NCBI GenBank assembly: GCA_938092135.1
Contig: CALLJL010000010.1
Location: 62,001-126,000 of the forward strand
DNA length: 64,000 nt
DNA from: an uncultured bacterium
GTDB taxonomy: Bacteria; Acidobacteriota; Aminicenantia; Aminicenantales; CALLJL01
Reading direction: 5' to 3'
Positions 35,914-43,533 of the stretch are shown here, in pieces (position 1 is the stretch's first letter; each line of letters starts with the position of its first letter). The notes under the pieces were generated by a model. The model did not search any database. It saw nothing but the letters and a program-made list of their open reading frames with translations, and was not told the origin of the DNA. The position numbers and the translations under genes are program-made.

Positions 35914-36960
35914 TTAATAATTAGCCATTTTAGCCTGCCGATTCTGATTGACTTTTTTTCGATAAATGGAAACAGCTTTGAGGTGTTCCTGATAACTTGA
36001 ACTGAAATGATGGCTACCATCCCCCCGGGAAACGAAATAAAGGAAATTTACCTGAGCTGGGAAAAGGGCAGCTCGAAGAGATTCACGGCCAGGATTGCAG
36101 ATGGGACCGGGAGGTAAACCTACTTGAAGATAGGTGTTATAGGGAGAGGGAAATTTCAAATCTTTTTCTTGAAGCTCCTTTTTATTTATCCCGGCCTTGG
36201 AAAGAGCATAAAGAACTGTAGGATCACAATCTAGCTTCATTCCTTTCCTTAATCGATTATGGAAAACAGCGGAGATGAGGGGCTTTTCTTCTTTGAGTCC
36301 AGTTTCCTTTTCGATGAGCGAAGCCAGAGTAACAATTTCTTTAATGGAAAAACCTATTTCCCTGGCTCTCTCCTGCCATTCAGGAGGGAAATTTTTCCTG
36401 AATTCTTCGGTCATAACCTTATAGACTTCAAGGGGATCGATCCCTTTGGGAAAAAAATAAGTTTCGGGAAAAAGATATCCCTCTAAATCTTTGGCTTCTG
36501 GGTCCAAATCAGCAACTAAATGGGAATTATTTATTTTAGCGAAAAAATCCCCTCCATTTTTTCCCAGGAAAGAAAGAAGCGAAGCTGTTTCGGTGGCCGT
36601 TAGACCTTCGGGAATTGTGATTCGATATAGTTTTACTCGGCCGATAAGCATTTTAATCAAAATTGATTTGAGAGTCTCGCCAGGCTCTATCTGATATTCA
36701 CCGGCTTTAAAATGCTTGGGTGAATAAAAAAGATAATATATAGGGATTAGGAGAAAGGAATGATTGAGGATTTCCTTCTCCATAAGCCGACGAGCTATTT
36801 TTTTAAGACCCATTCCTTTTTCTATTTCTATGGTTGCTCTTTCAACCTGAGATGAGAGAGGGTTTTGGTATAATTCCAGATTTAACCAATAAGTTAAGAA
36901 AAGGAGCAAAAAAATTCCTAGGAGAATCGTAAAACGGAAGGCTTTAAGAAGATACTTCAT
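35914..36960 (-). CDS. mltG: endolytic murein transglycosylase MltG
   Basis: This inner-membrane enzyme cuts nascent glycan strands and thereby sets their length. The 348-residue protein has one N-terminal helix (about 8-28), a LysM-like region, and the YceG core. That core contains the catalytic-glutamate motif LIEKETGLKEEKPLISAVFH, then CDPTVLYAL, SPYNTYLQVGLPPGPICNPG and FVSRGDGSHHFS. It overlaps the ruvX end by 17 nt in the ddl-ruvX-mltG unit, combining wall precursor synthesis and strand termination. Its usual neighbours pabC and tmk are not here. Confidence 0.95.
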   Translation of the reverse strand: MKYLLKAFRFTILLGIFLLLFLTYWLNLELYQNPLSSQVERATIEIEKGMGLKKIARRLMEKEILNHSFLLIPIYYLFYSPKHFKAGEYQIEPGETLKSILIKMLIGRVKLYRITIPEGLTATETASLLSFLGKNGGDFFAKINNSHLVADLDPEAKDLEGYLFPETYFFPKGIDPLEVYKVMTEEFRKNFPPEWQERAREIGFSIKEIVTLASLIEKETGLKEEKPLISAVFHNRLRKGMKLDCDPTVLYALSKAGINKKELQEKDLKFPSPYNTYLQVGLPPGPICNPGRESLRAALFPAQVNFLYFVSRGDGSHHFSSSYQEHLKAVSIYRKKVNQNRQAKMANY

Positions 36961-37396
36961 TCAGCCTTTTCCTTTCCAAAAAGGATTCGAGAATGAGAAT
37001 CGCTACCAAGGTATGCTCAATTTTTTTCCCCTCAGTTGCCTTGATTTTTTGCTCATGCATCAGAGCCTGGGCTTGCCTAGTGGTTAATCTTTCATCCCAG
37101 AGGACGATAGGCAAGCCGAAATTTTTCTTAAGCCATTCAGCAAATTTTTCAACCAAATTTGTCTGATTACCAGGCTGACCATTCATTTTGAGAGGCCAGC
37201 CAATGACGATGAGGCTGACCTCATATTTTTTCAGAACTTCAGCGAAGAAGAGACGATTTTCTTCTTCTGAGCCCAGGCAATGGCTGCCAAGGGGCTGAGC
37301 GGTTAGTTGCAGGGGATCGCTAATGGCTAGGCCGACCCATTTCTCGCCATAATCAATGGCCAAAATTCTTTTTAAAGGCTTGGAGCGAGACACCAT
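36944..37396 (-). CDS. ruvX: RuvX/YqgF pre-16S rRNA nuclease
   Basis: A 150-residue RNase H-fold nuclease for final maturation of the 16S rRNA 5' end, also called a putative Holliday junction resolvase. Motifs are ILAIDYGEKWVGLAISDP (first catalytic Asp), VIGWPLKMNGQPG and the late WDERLTTRQAQALM with its acidic residues. It overlaps ddl by 25 nt and mltG by 17 nt, a tight translational arrangement. Confidence 0.94.
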   Translation of the reverse strand: MVSRSKPLKRILAIDYGEKWVGLAISDPLQLTAQPLGSHCLGSEEENRLFFAEVLKKYEVSLIVIGWPLKMNGQPGNQTNLVEKFAEWLKKNFGLPIVLWDERLTTRQAQALMHEQKIKATEGKKIEHTLVAILILESFLERKRLNEVSS

Positions 37397-38439
37397 TTTT
37401 TCTTTTGAAATCTTTCGAAGCCAAGTCGGATAAGTTCATCGAGAAGCTCACTGAAAGGCAGACCGCTCGCTTCCCATAATTTTGGATACATGCTGATTTC
37501 AGTGAAACCAGGAATGGTATTGATTTCGTTGACGTAAAAAGCACCATTGCGCTTATCAAGAAAAAGGTCAACTCTAGCCATTCCCGAGCAGTCAATGGCT
37601 CGATAGGCTTCAATGGACAGATGTTGAACCTCGGCTATCTGTTCTCTGGTTAAGTCAGCTGGAATTTTAAAACCTGTCTTTCCCTCAATATATTTATCCC
37701 GATAATCATAAAATTCCCGAAAGGGAATAACCTCTCCTGGTAGGGAAGCCCTGGGCTCATCGTTCCCCAGCACACTACATTCTATCTCCCGGGCGGGTAT
37801 CCCTTCCTCAACGAGAATTTTTCGATCATAAACAAAGGCCGCTCCAATGGCTTCTTTTAATTCATCCCAGATTTTAACCTTTGTTATGCCTATACTCGAA
37901 CCCAGGTTGGCTGGCTTAACAAAAAGGGGTAGATAAAGGGTTGATTTTATCTGTTTAATAATTTCTTCAGATCTTAGTTCCCATTCCTTTTCCGTGAAAT
38001 TTAAATGACGAACCAGAGGGAGTTGGCGGGAAGCAAAAGCCGCTTTCATGGCTACTTTATCCATACCCAGGGCTGAAGCCAGAACACCGGCCCCGACATA
38101 GGGAACATTGGCCAACTCGAGCAATCCTTGAATGGTGCCGTCTTCTCCATAAGGTCCATGGAGAACAGGGAAATAGATATCAGCCTCATAAGTAGGCAGA
38201 CCCTCACCTTTCTCCCAGGGGAGAAAAGAAAAAGAATCTCCCTTTTCAAGTTCAGGGGGAGAAAGGAAAGGGGAAGCGACCTTTTTCCACCCACCCCGAC
38301 GAGGTAAATAGAAGCAAATTATTTCATATTTTTTCCTATTGAGATGCCGATAAATGGCCCTGGCTGAAGTAATAGATATTTCATGCTCGGCTGAGCGACC
38401 ACCGAAGAGAAGGGCAATTTTTATTTTTTCTGATTTCAT
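37372..38439 (-). CDS. ddl: D-alanine--D-alanine ligase
   Basis: Ddl makes the D-Ala-D-Ala dipeptide of peptidoglycan with ATP. The 355-residue protein has the N-terminal LLFGGRSAEHEISITSA, then HGPYGEDGTIQGLLEL, FVKPANLGSSIGITKV, EECREIE-like EEGIPAREIECSVLG and the ligand-binding FYVNEINTIPGFT. The ATG at 38439 lacks a Shine-Dalgarno and a TAAAAT lies about 9 nt before it, so translation may be leaderless here too. It leads the ddl-ruvX-mltG run. Confidence 0.96.
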   Translation of the reverse strand: MKSEKIKIALLFGGRSAEHEISITSARAIYRHLNRKKYEIICFYLPRRGGWKKVASPFLSPPELEKGDSFSFLPWEKGEGLPTYEADIYFPVLHGPYGEDGTIQGLLELANVPYVGAGVLASALGMDKVAMKAAFASRQLPLVRHLNFTEKEWELRSEEIIKQIKSTLYLPLFVKPANLGSSIGITKVKIWDELKEAIGAAFVYDRKILVEEGIPAREIECSVLGNDEPRASLPGEVIPFREFYDYRDKYIEGKTGFKIPADLTREQIAEVQHLSIEAYRAIDCSGMARVDLFLDKRNGAFYVNEINTIPGFTEISMYPKLWEASGLPFSELLDELIRLGFERFQKKKWCLAPSL

Positions 38440-38524
38440 AGATTTTTATTTTAGGAGATAAAAAGAAAAAAATCTATGGATGGCTTTTAGAAAGATTTTT
38501 GAGGCTTTTAATTACCAGATCTAA

Positions 38525-38794
38525 TTAAACTAAGTCCTTCAAGGTTTTACTGGGGTTGAACTTAACCCTTTTTTTGCTGGGGATAGATACTTGTTCGCCT
38601 GTTTTGGGATTTCGGCCTTTTCTTGGATTGCGTATTTTGATTTCAAAACTGCCAAATCCAGAAAGTGTCACCCTTTCCCCCCTTTTTAGGGCATCCAAAA
38701 TTCCCTCAAGAGTTGAATTCAGCGCTTTGGTGGCTTGAGAACTGTTGAGATTAGCTTTTTTCATTATCCAGGAAATTAAATCCTTTCGATTCAT
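38525..38794 (-). CDS. HU-family DNA-binding protein
   Basis: An 89-residue HU/IHF-family histone-like protein that bends and compacts DNA as a dimer. It has the N-terminal helical hairpin (MNRKDLISWIMKKANL), GFGSFEIKIRNPRKGRNPKTG (the DNA-binding arm with the conserved proline) and VKFNPSKTLKDLV. GGGAGGT sits 7 nt before ATG 38794. Which HU/IHF class it belongs to cannot be told. Single gene with its own promoter. Confidence 0.94.
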   Translation of the reverse strand: MNRKDLISWIMKKANLNSSQATKALNSTLEGILDALKRGERVTLSGFGSFEIKIRNPRKGRNPKTGEQVSIPSKKRVKFNPSKTLKDLV

Positions 38795-38842
38795 AGAAAG
38801 GACCTCCCTCGCATGATAAGATTTTTTGGTTCCGATGTCGAT

Positions 38843-38872
38843 ATGTTATGAAATAAAAAAGAATTCTGTCAA
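38843..38872 (-). promoter_or_regulatory. sigma-70 promoter of the HU gene
   Basis: Minus strand TTGACA (38867-38872), 18 nt, TAACAT (38843-38848), about 50 nt before the ATG. Its -35 lies 33 nt from that of the divergent promoter at 38906. Confidence 0.65.
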
Positions 38873-38905
38873 GTCCATCGACTAAATTAGGGAAAAGAAT
38901 TTAAA

Positions 38906-38935
38906 TTGACAGGGATATAAAAAACAACTTATAAT
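38906..38935 (+). promoter_or_regulatory. consensus sigma-70 promoter of the exported repeat protein
   Basis: TTGACA (38906-38911), 18 nt, TATAAT (38930-38935): both hexamers are exact consensus, spacing one over the optimum. AAAGGAG precedes ATG 38969. Confidence 0.85.
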
Positions 38936-38968
38936 TGGCTTAACTTGAGCTAGGCAAAAGGAGTTAAC

Positions 38969-39757
38969 ATGAAAACAGTTTTCAGTTCAAAGGTTATTAT
39001 CCTTGCCATCCTTTTAGCATCTTGTAATTTTATTTTAGGCTTTCCCCAAGCCCAAACCCAGCAGGTTCAAATTGAAAAAGCTAAAATTTTTCAAGAAACA
39101 TATCCAGTCATTACAGAATCGGATCTCTATTGCTCCTATTTTGTTTTTGAGGATAATTTGCCTTCCCTTAGGTTAATAGGTGCTGAGCGTCAGCACGAAA
39201 AGATTCTGCTCAGCGATGATGATATTGTTTTTATCAATGGTGGTAAAAATGATGGTCTGGAGATAGGTCAGCTTTTCTTTCTCGTAGAAGTTTTAGCTAA
39301 GCTTGATGGTTACGGTTATCTTGCCTGCAAGCGAGGTCGGGTAAGGTTAATCAGTTGTGAGCCTGAACAAAGTGTTGGCCGGATTGAAAAATCCTGCGGT
39401 CACGTGACCATAGGTAATTTTCTTTTTCCCTATGAAGAAAAGGAGGGACTCTTAGGCCGGGATCTTGGTTTTGAACCCTACAGCACGTTTGGTCGAGGGC
39501 CTATAGGTCATATAATTTTTCAGGAAAATGATTTTGTTCAGGTTGCCTCAGGGCATTGGGCTATAGTTGATCTTGGAAGAGAGGATGGACTGGAAGTGGG
39601 ACAGCAGCTGACTATTTTTAAAAGAGTGAGTTCGAAAGTCCCCCGTGAGGCGATTGCCAATGCCATTGTTATTGAAGTCAGCCGAAAAACAGCAACTGTT
39701 AGAATTCTTTCAGCCAAGGATGCTATTTTTAAAGGTTACGAGGTTCAAGCTAAATAA
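38969..39757 (+). CDS. exported protein with a duplicated beta domain
   Basis: A 262-residue exported protein of unknown function. The signal sequence (about 1-27) contains LLASC, a possible lipobox. Two segments share a plan: DIVFINGGKNDGLEIGQLFF (about residue 85) and WAIVDLGREDGLEVGQQLTI (about 197). Each is followed by a strand with G or A, V/I, R-rich turns and a closing GNFLFP or GYEVQA-type end. The D/E-DGLxxGQ turn recalls C-terminal domains of FlgT-like and LysM-associated envelope proteins; that likeness is a guess. It has a consensus promoter and stands before two tRNAs. Confidence 0.6.
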   Translation: MKTVFSSKVIILAILLASCNFILGFPQAQTQQVQIEKAKIFQETYPVITESDLYCSYFVFEDNLPSLRLIGAERQHEKILLSDDDIVFINGGKNDGLEIGQLFFLVEVLAKLDGYGYLACKRGRVRLISCEPEQSVGRIEKSCGHVTIGNFLFPYEEKEGLLGRDLGFEPYSTFGRGPIGHIIFQENDFVQVASGHWAIVDLGREDGLEVGQQLTIFKRVSSKVPREAIANAIVIEVSRKTATVRILSAKDAIFKGYEVQAK

Positions 39758-39788
39758 ATTTAAGCCTTTTTTCTAAATTGACCTTTCA

Positions 39789-39817
39789 TTGACACTTAAG
39801 TTGGATTTTGTTATTTT
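39789..39817 (+). promoter_or_regulatory. sigma-70 promoter of tRNA-Gly/tRNA-Cys
   Basis: TTGACA (39789-39794), 17 nt, TATTTT (39812-39817), 20 nt before the tRNA-Gly 5' end. Confidence 0.6.
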
Positions 39818-39837
39818 TTATTCCAGCTGATTCATGA

Positions 39838-39909
39838 GCGGGCGTAGTTCAGTGGTAGAACGTCTGCTTGCCAAGCAGAAGGTCGTGGGTTCAAACCCCA
39901 TCGCCCGCT
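39838..39909 (+). tRNA. tRNA-Gly (GCC)
   Basis: Acceptor GCGGGCG/CGCCCGC, anticodon stem TCTGC/GCAGA with loop TTGCCAA (anticodon GCC), T arm GTGGG-TTCAAAC-CCCAT with one mismatch-type pair, discriminator T. No CCA is encoded (the sequence continues CTATA), unlike the other two tRNAs here. Confidence 0.95.
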
Positions 39910-39922
39910 CTATAATTCTTGA

Positions 39923-39998
39923 GGCGCGGTACCCAAGCGGCTAAGGGAGAGGTCTGCAAAACCTCGATTCGTCGGTTCGAGTCCGACCCGCGCCTCCA
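39923..39998 (+). tRNA. tRNA-Cys (GCA)
   Basis: Acceptor GGCGCGG/CCGCGCC, anticodon stem GAGGT/ACCTC with loop CTGCAAA (anticodon GCA), T arm GTCGG-TTCGAGT-CCGAC, discriminator T, encoded CCA (39996-39998). It lies 13 nt after tRNA-Gly, so the two share a transcript. Confidence 0.95.
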
Positions 39999-40213
39999 TT
40001 TTTTATTTGTTTACTCTTGAAGTCCCCTTTCTTTAGGATTTCCCTTCAACAAGAAACCTTTCTTTCTTTTTTATAAAATTGTAGCCATTGTATTTTGATA
40101 AAAATTTAGAATATCCTGGGGAAATTTTCCTCCAAAATCAAAAATTGACTGAGGTCAGGTCAAACATTCGGACAAATGAATTTCATCCAGAATTTTAGGT
40201 TTGCTAAAAAAAA

Positions 40214-40242
40214 TTGACTAGGCAATCGGAAAAGGATATAAA
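40214..40242 (+). promoter_or_regulatory. sigma-70 promoter of the Yip1 gene
   Basis: TTGACT (40214-40219), 17 nt, TATAAA (40237-40242), 29 nt before ATG 40272, which has GAGGAGG just upstream. Confidence 0.65.
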
Positions 40243-40271
40243 AAGGGAAAATTTATCTCTGAGGAGGAAAT

Positions 40272-40868
40272 ATGGATGTCAGAGCCAGGGTACAGAACAT
40301 AATCATTAGGCCTAAGGAAGAATGGCTAAAAATCAAAGAAGAAACGATAGATATAAAAACACTTTTTATCTCCTATGCTGCGATTCTTGCGGCTATTCCA
40401 GCCGTGGCTAATTTTATCGGGATGAGTTTTATTGGTCGCCGCATTCCTTTTTTGGGCTGGTATCGGATGGGAATTGCCCGAGGCATCGTTTATGCTATTT
40501 TTTCTTATATTCTCTCTCTCGTGGCTGTAGCTCTTTTAGGTTTTGTGATTAAAGCTTTAGCCCCTTCCTTTTCTTCGACGCCCAATCTTATTCAGGCCAT
40601 GAAATTGGCTGCTTACTCTTTTACTCCCGCCTGGCTAGCCGGCGTTTTTTACATTATTCCAGCCCTTTCTCCACTTGTTTTTTTAGCCAGCCTTTATGGA
40701 CTTTATCTTCTCTATCTCGGTATTGCTGCTCCTCTCCTTGAAACACCTAAGGATAAAATTATCGGTTATTTTATTGTCATTCTAGTTGTTTCCATTGTTA
40801 TAGTAGCCATTTTTTCCCTAATTCTCAGCGCAATTTTTGCTGTTCGAGAAATGGCCCTAGGACTTTAA
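40272..40868 (+). CDS. Yip1-domain membrane protein
   Basis: A 198-residue inner-membrane protein with five helices (about 32-52, 75-97, 110-130, 135-155, 165-190). The start RVQNIIIRPKEEWLKIKEE is the typical lead-in of bacterial Yip1 proteins (a P-xxEW block before the first helix). The eukaryotic family works in vesicle traffic; bacterial roles are unknown. Its end overlaps the convergent pyrF stop by 12 nt. A second, divergent Yip1 protein is at 63169-63876. Confidence 0.8.
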   Translation: MDVRARVQNIIIRPKEEWLKIKEETIDIKTLFISYAAILAAIPAVANFIGMSFIGRRIPFLGWYRMGIARGIVYAIFSYILSLVAVALLGFVIKALAPSFSSTPNLIQAMKLAAYSFTPAWLAGVFYIIPALSPLVFLASLYGLYLLYLGIAAPLLETPKDKIIGYFIVILVVSIVIVAIFSLILSAIFAVREMALGL

Positions 40869-41579
40869 TTCATCAATCAATTGGAGAAAGGCTTGTCTGG
40901 GCGATGGCTGGGCCGTAATCGGCCGGCCAATGACGAGGAAATTGGCTCCAAGTTGGAGAGCCTCAGCGGGAGAAAGAACTCTTTTTTGGTCATCAGAAGC
41001 AGCCCAGCTTGGTCTGATTCCGGGAGTTATTAGGAGCCAATTCAGTCCAAGTCTTTGCCTGAGAAAAGAAACTTCCTGAGCCGAACATACCGATCCATCA
41101 AGGCCAATTTCTTTGGCCAGTAAACTGAGTCTCAAAACTTGGGAAGATACATTTTCAATCCAACCTAAGCTCTTAAGGTCTTCATCGTTTAAACTTGTTA
41201 GAACTGTTACACCGATAAGCTTTGGCTTCAAAGTTCCCAGGCGATTGGCTTCCTCAAGGGCGGCTTCCTTAGCTTTAAGCATCATTTCTCGGCCGCCTGA
41301 AGTATGAAGGGTTAGCATGGAGACGCCCTGGCGAACAGCTGCTCGAACTGCGCCCGCCACTGTATTGGGAATATCATGAAGTTTAAGGTCAAGAAATATT
41401 TGATGCCCCATTTCTCTGATCGCCTCAACTAAAGAAGGACCGCAGGCGGTAAAAAGTTCGAGTCCAATTTTAAACCACTTGACTTCAGGTAATTCCTTGA
41501 CCAGAGACAGGGCTTTTTCCCTCTCGGCCACATCAAGGGCAATGATGATTTTTTCTACCACGCTTTCCTTTATTGTCAT
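40857..41579 (-). CDS. pyrF: orotidine 5'-phosphate decarboxylase
   Basis: This enzyme decarboxylates OMP to UMP, the last step of pyrimidine synthesis. The 240-residue type I enzyme has IIALDVAEREKALSLV, the substrate-binding FKIGLELFTACGP, the catalytic IFLDLKLHDIPNTV (K-xx-D) near residue 63, and a phosphate-gripping GIRP then LVIGRPIT end. It follows pyrD by 48 nt in the pyrK-pyrD-pyrF operon. Confidence 0.96.
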   Translation of the reverse strand: MTIKESVVEKIIIALDVAEREKALSLVKELPEVKWFKIGLELFTACGPSLVEAIREMGHQIFLDLKLHDIPNTVAGAVRAAVRQGVSMLTLHTSGGREMMLKAKEAALEEANRLGTLKPKLIGVTVLTSLNDEDLKSLGWIENVSSQVLRLSLLAKEIGLDGSVCSAQEVSFLRQRLGLNWLLITPGIRPSWAASDDQKRVLSPAEALQLGANFLVIGRPITAQPSPRQAFLQLIDELKS

Positions 41580-41627
41580 GATTATATTATCCTCAGAATT
41601 GAAGAGAGTTGAATTGCCTTTATTTTT

Positions 41628-42548
41628 TTAAATACCCTCCAAAATTATAGACCCGACGATATCTTCAATTTTTTTTATTCCCCTATTTAAGCAATATTGT
41701 TCTATTTCTTTTATTATTCGAGGGCAAGCCTGAGGGTCAATCAGATTGGCTGTTCCTACTTCAACGGCCCGGGCGCCAACAAGGAGAAATTCAAGGGCAT
41801 CCTGACCGGTCATTATCCCGCCACATCCAATTACCGGAATCTTCACCACGCGGGCTACCTGAAAGACCATCCGCAGAGCAATAGGTTTAATGGCTGGGCC
41901 ACTTAAGCCCCCAAAGAGGTTAGCCAGAAGAGGGCTTCGGGTTTCCACATCAACAGCCATAGCCAGAATAGTGTTGATCAAAGAAATAGCGTCACTTCCT
42001 GCTTCTTGAGCGGCCAAGGCAATGGAGACGATATCAGTTACATTGGGAGAAAGCTTGGTTATGATGGGCCGACGGCTTTTTTCTCGAGCCAGTTTAACAA
42101 CGGTGTAAGTAGCTTCTGGAGAAAGAGCCGGGCAAAGACCATTGCGTTTGACATTAGGGCAAGAAATATTTAATTCATAGGCTGCAATGCCCTGTTCTTT
42201 TTCCAGACGCTCCACAATCGCCCCATACTCCTCATCGCTTTCACCACAGACATTAATGATCAAGGGAGCAGAATATTTTCTAAGCTTAGGTAAGATAGTT
42301 TCAATAAAAGGTTCAAGGCCGATTCCCTGGAGGCCAATTGAGTTAATAAGACCGCTGGCTGTTTCAACTAGACGGGGGGGTGGATTGCCCGTACGGGGCT
42401 GAAGGTAAAGGCCCTTAACAATGTAAGCACCTAGGCAATTGAGGTCTAGGAAAGGGGCCATTTCCAGGCCATAACCAAAGGTTCCGCTGGCGGCAATAAC
42501 CGGATTACGGAGACGGAGAAAACCCAAATCACAGGAAAGGTCAATCAC
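41628..42548 (-). CDS. pyrD: dihydroorotate dehydrogenase, catalytic subunit (type 1B)
   Basis: This FMN enzyme oxidises dihydroorotate to orotate, passing electrons through PyrK to NAD+. The 306-residue protein has NPVIAASGTFGYG, the NISCPNVK orotate site and the GCGGIMTGQDALEFLLVGA FMN site. The catalytic cysteine of class 1 enzymes lies in the ALEFL-upstream loop. The GTG at 42546-42548 is preferred: it overlaps the pyrK TGA (GTGA), whereas the longer open frame has its start 70 nt inside pyrK. Adjacent pyrK confirms type 1B. Confidence 0.93.
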   Translation of the reverse strand: MIDLSCDLGFLRLRNPVIAASGTFGYGLEMAPFLDLNCLGAYIVKGLYLQPRTGNPPPRLVETASGLINSIGLQGIGLEPFIETILPKLRKYSAPLIINVCGESDEEYGAIVERLEKEQGIAAYELNISCPNVKRNGLCPALSPEATYTVVKLAREKSRRPIITKLSPNVTDIVSIALAAQEAGSDAISLINTILAMAVDVETRSPLLANLFGGLSGPAIKPIALRMVFQVARVVKIPVIGCGGIMTGQDALEFLLVGARAVEVGTANLIDPQACPRIIKEIEQYCLNRGIKKIEDIVGSIILEGI

Positions 42549-43342
42549 CTTTTCATCTCCCAGGCGATGGCTTCGGCCGGGAAAACTGGACCTTCCAGGC
42601 ATATTCTGGTCCACTCAATTTTTTCTCCCTGACGGATAGGCCAGACGCAACCATAGCAGACGCCAAAACCGCATCCCATCCTGGCTTCAAGAGAAAATTC
42701 AGCTTTAAGTCGCCAGGTTCGACTGATCCTGGCAACCTCTACCAGCATAGCTTCTGGGCCACAGACATAAAGGCAAGCGGGGTTCAAAGAGGGTAGTTCC
42801 TTCTCGAGAAGCTCGGTAATGAGACCTTTAAATCCCAGGCAGCCATCTTCTGTGCTCAAACGGAGATTAAAGCCATTCTTTTCTAAATCTTCTATGAGAG
42901 GTAAATCTTCCCTTGTTTTTCCCCCATAGAAAATAATCATACTCTGCCCGAGCCTTTTGAGTTCATGGGCTAGGAAAACGAAAGGGGCAATGCCTCGGCC
43001 ACCGGCCACAAGAAGAGCTGGCCGCTTGTCAGGTTTTTCAGGTAAGCTAAACCCCCGACCTAGAGGACCAATAATATCAAGGAAATCGCCTTCCTTTTTT
43101 TCGGCCAGTTGAGCTGTGCCTTGGCCGACTACCTTGAAAAAGATTTCAATCTCATCTCCGTGGCAATGGTGAAGGCAGAAAGGCCGTCGAAGAAGGGGGA
43201 AAAAGGTTTCATTTATCCTGATCATTACGAACTGACCAGGTGTGGCCTTTTCCGCTATTTCGGGCGCCAAAATTTTCAGCCGGTGATAGTTGCCCCAGCT
43301 TTTATGCTGCAAGATCTTAGCCTGTCTTTCAATTGAGGCCAT
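42545..43342 (-). CDS. pyrK: dihydroorotate dehydrogenase electron transfer subunit
   Basis: PyrK is an FAD and [2Fe-2S] protein that links PyrD to NAD+. The 265-residue protein has a ferredoxin reductase-like start (GQFVMIRINETFFPLLRRPF), the NAD-binding LLVAGGRGIAPFVFLA and a VCGPEAML motif. C-terminal cysteines in MGCGFGVCYGCVW and a later ICLEGPVF form the 2Fe-2S site. It heads the pyr operon and overlaps pyrD by 4 nt. No promoter better than TTGTCA-N17-TAGCCT was found upstream. Confidence 0.94.
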   Translation of the reverse strand: MASIERQAKILQHKSWGNYHRLKILAPEIAEKATPGQFVMIRINETFFPLLRRPFCLHHCHGDEIEIFFKVVGQGTAQLAEKKEGDFLDIIGPLGRGFSLPEKPDKRPALLVAGGRGIAPFVFLAHELKRLGQSMIIFYGGKTREDLPLIEDLEKNGFNLRLSTEDGCLGFKGLITELLEKELPSLNPACLYVCGPEAMLVEVARISRTWRLKAEFSLEARMGCGFGVCYGCVWPIRQGEKIEWTRICLEGPVFPAEAIAWEMKR

Positions 43343-43458
43343 CTTTTTTTTAAGGCTAACATTTTATTTTTATTTTGACAAGGCAAAATCCATTTTTAAT
43401 CATTTTTGGAAAGCGAAGAAGAATGGCTTATTTTGATTCAAGGGAAAGGGTAGGTTTT

Positions 43459-43487
43459 TTGATTTATTCAGAGAATTTTAAGATAAT
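43459..43487 (+). promoter_or_regulatory. sigma-70 promoter of the aminotransferase
   Basis: TTGATT (43459-43464), 17 nt, GATAAT (43482-43487), about 46 nt before ATG 43534, which has GAGGAG at a usable distance. Confidence 0.5.
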
Positions 43488-43533
43488 AAAGAGAGTTTTG
43501 TTTATACTTTTTATTTAAGAGGAGTAATAATTT

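Noticed and set aside
42549-42614. Longer pyrD start 22 codons upstream
   Set aside because: It would overlap pyrK by 70 nt; GTG 42548 overlaps the pyrK stop in the usual GTGA manner and matches the family N-terminus.
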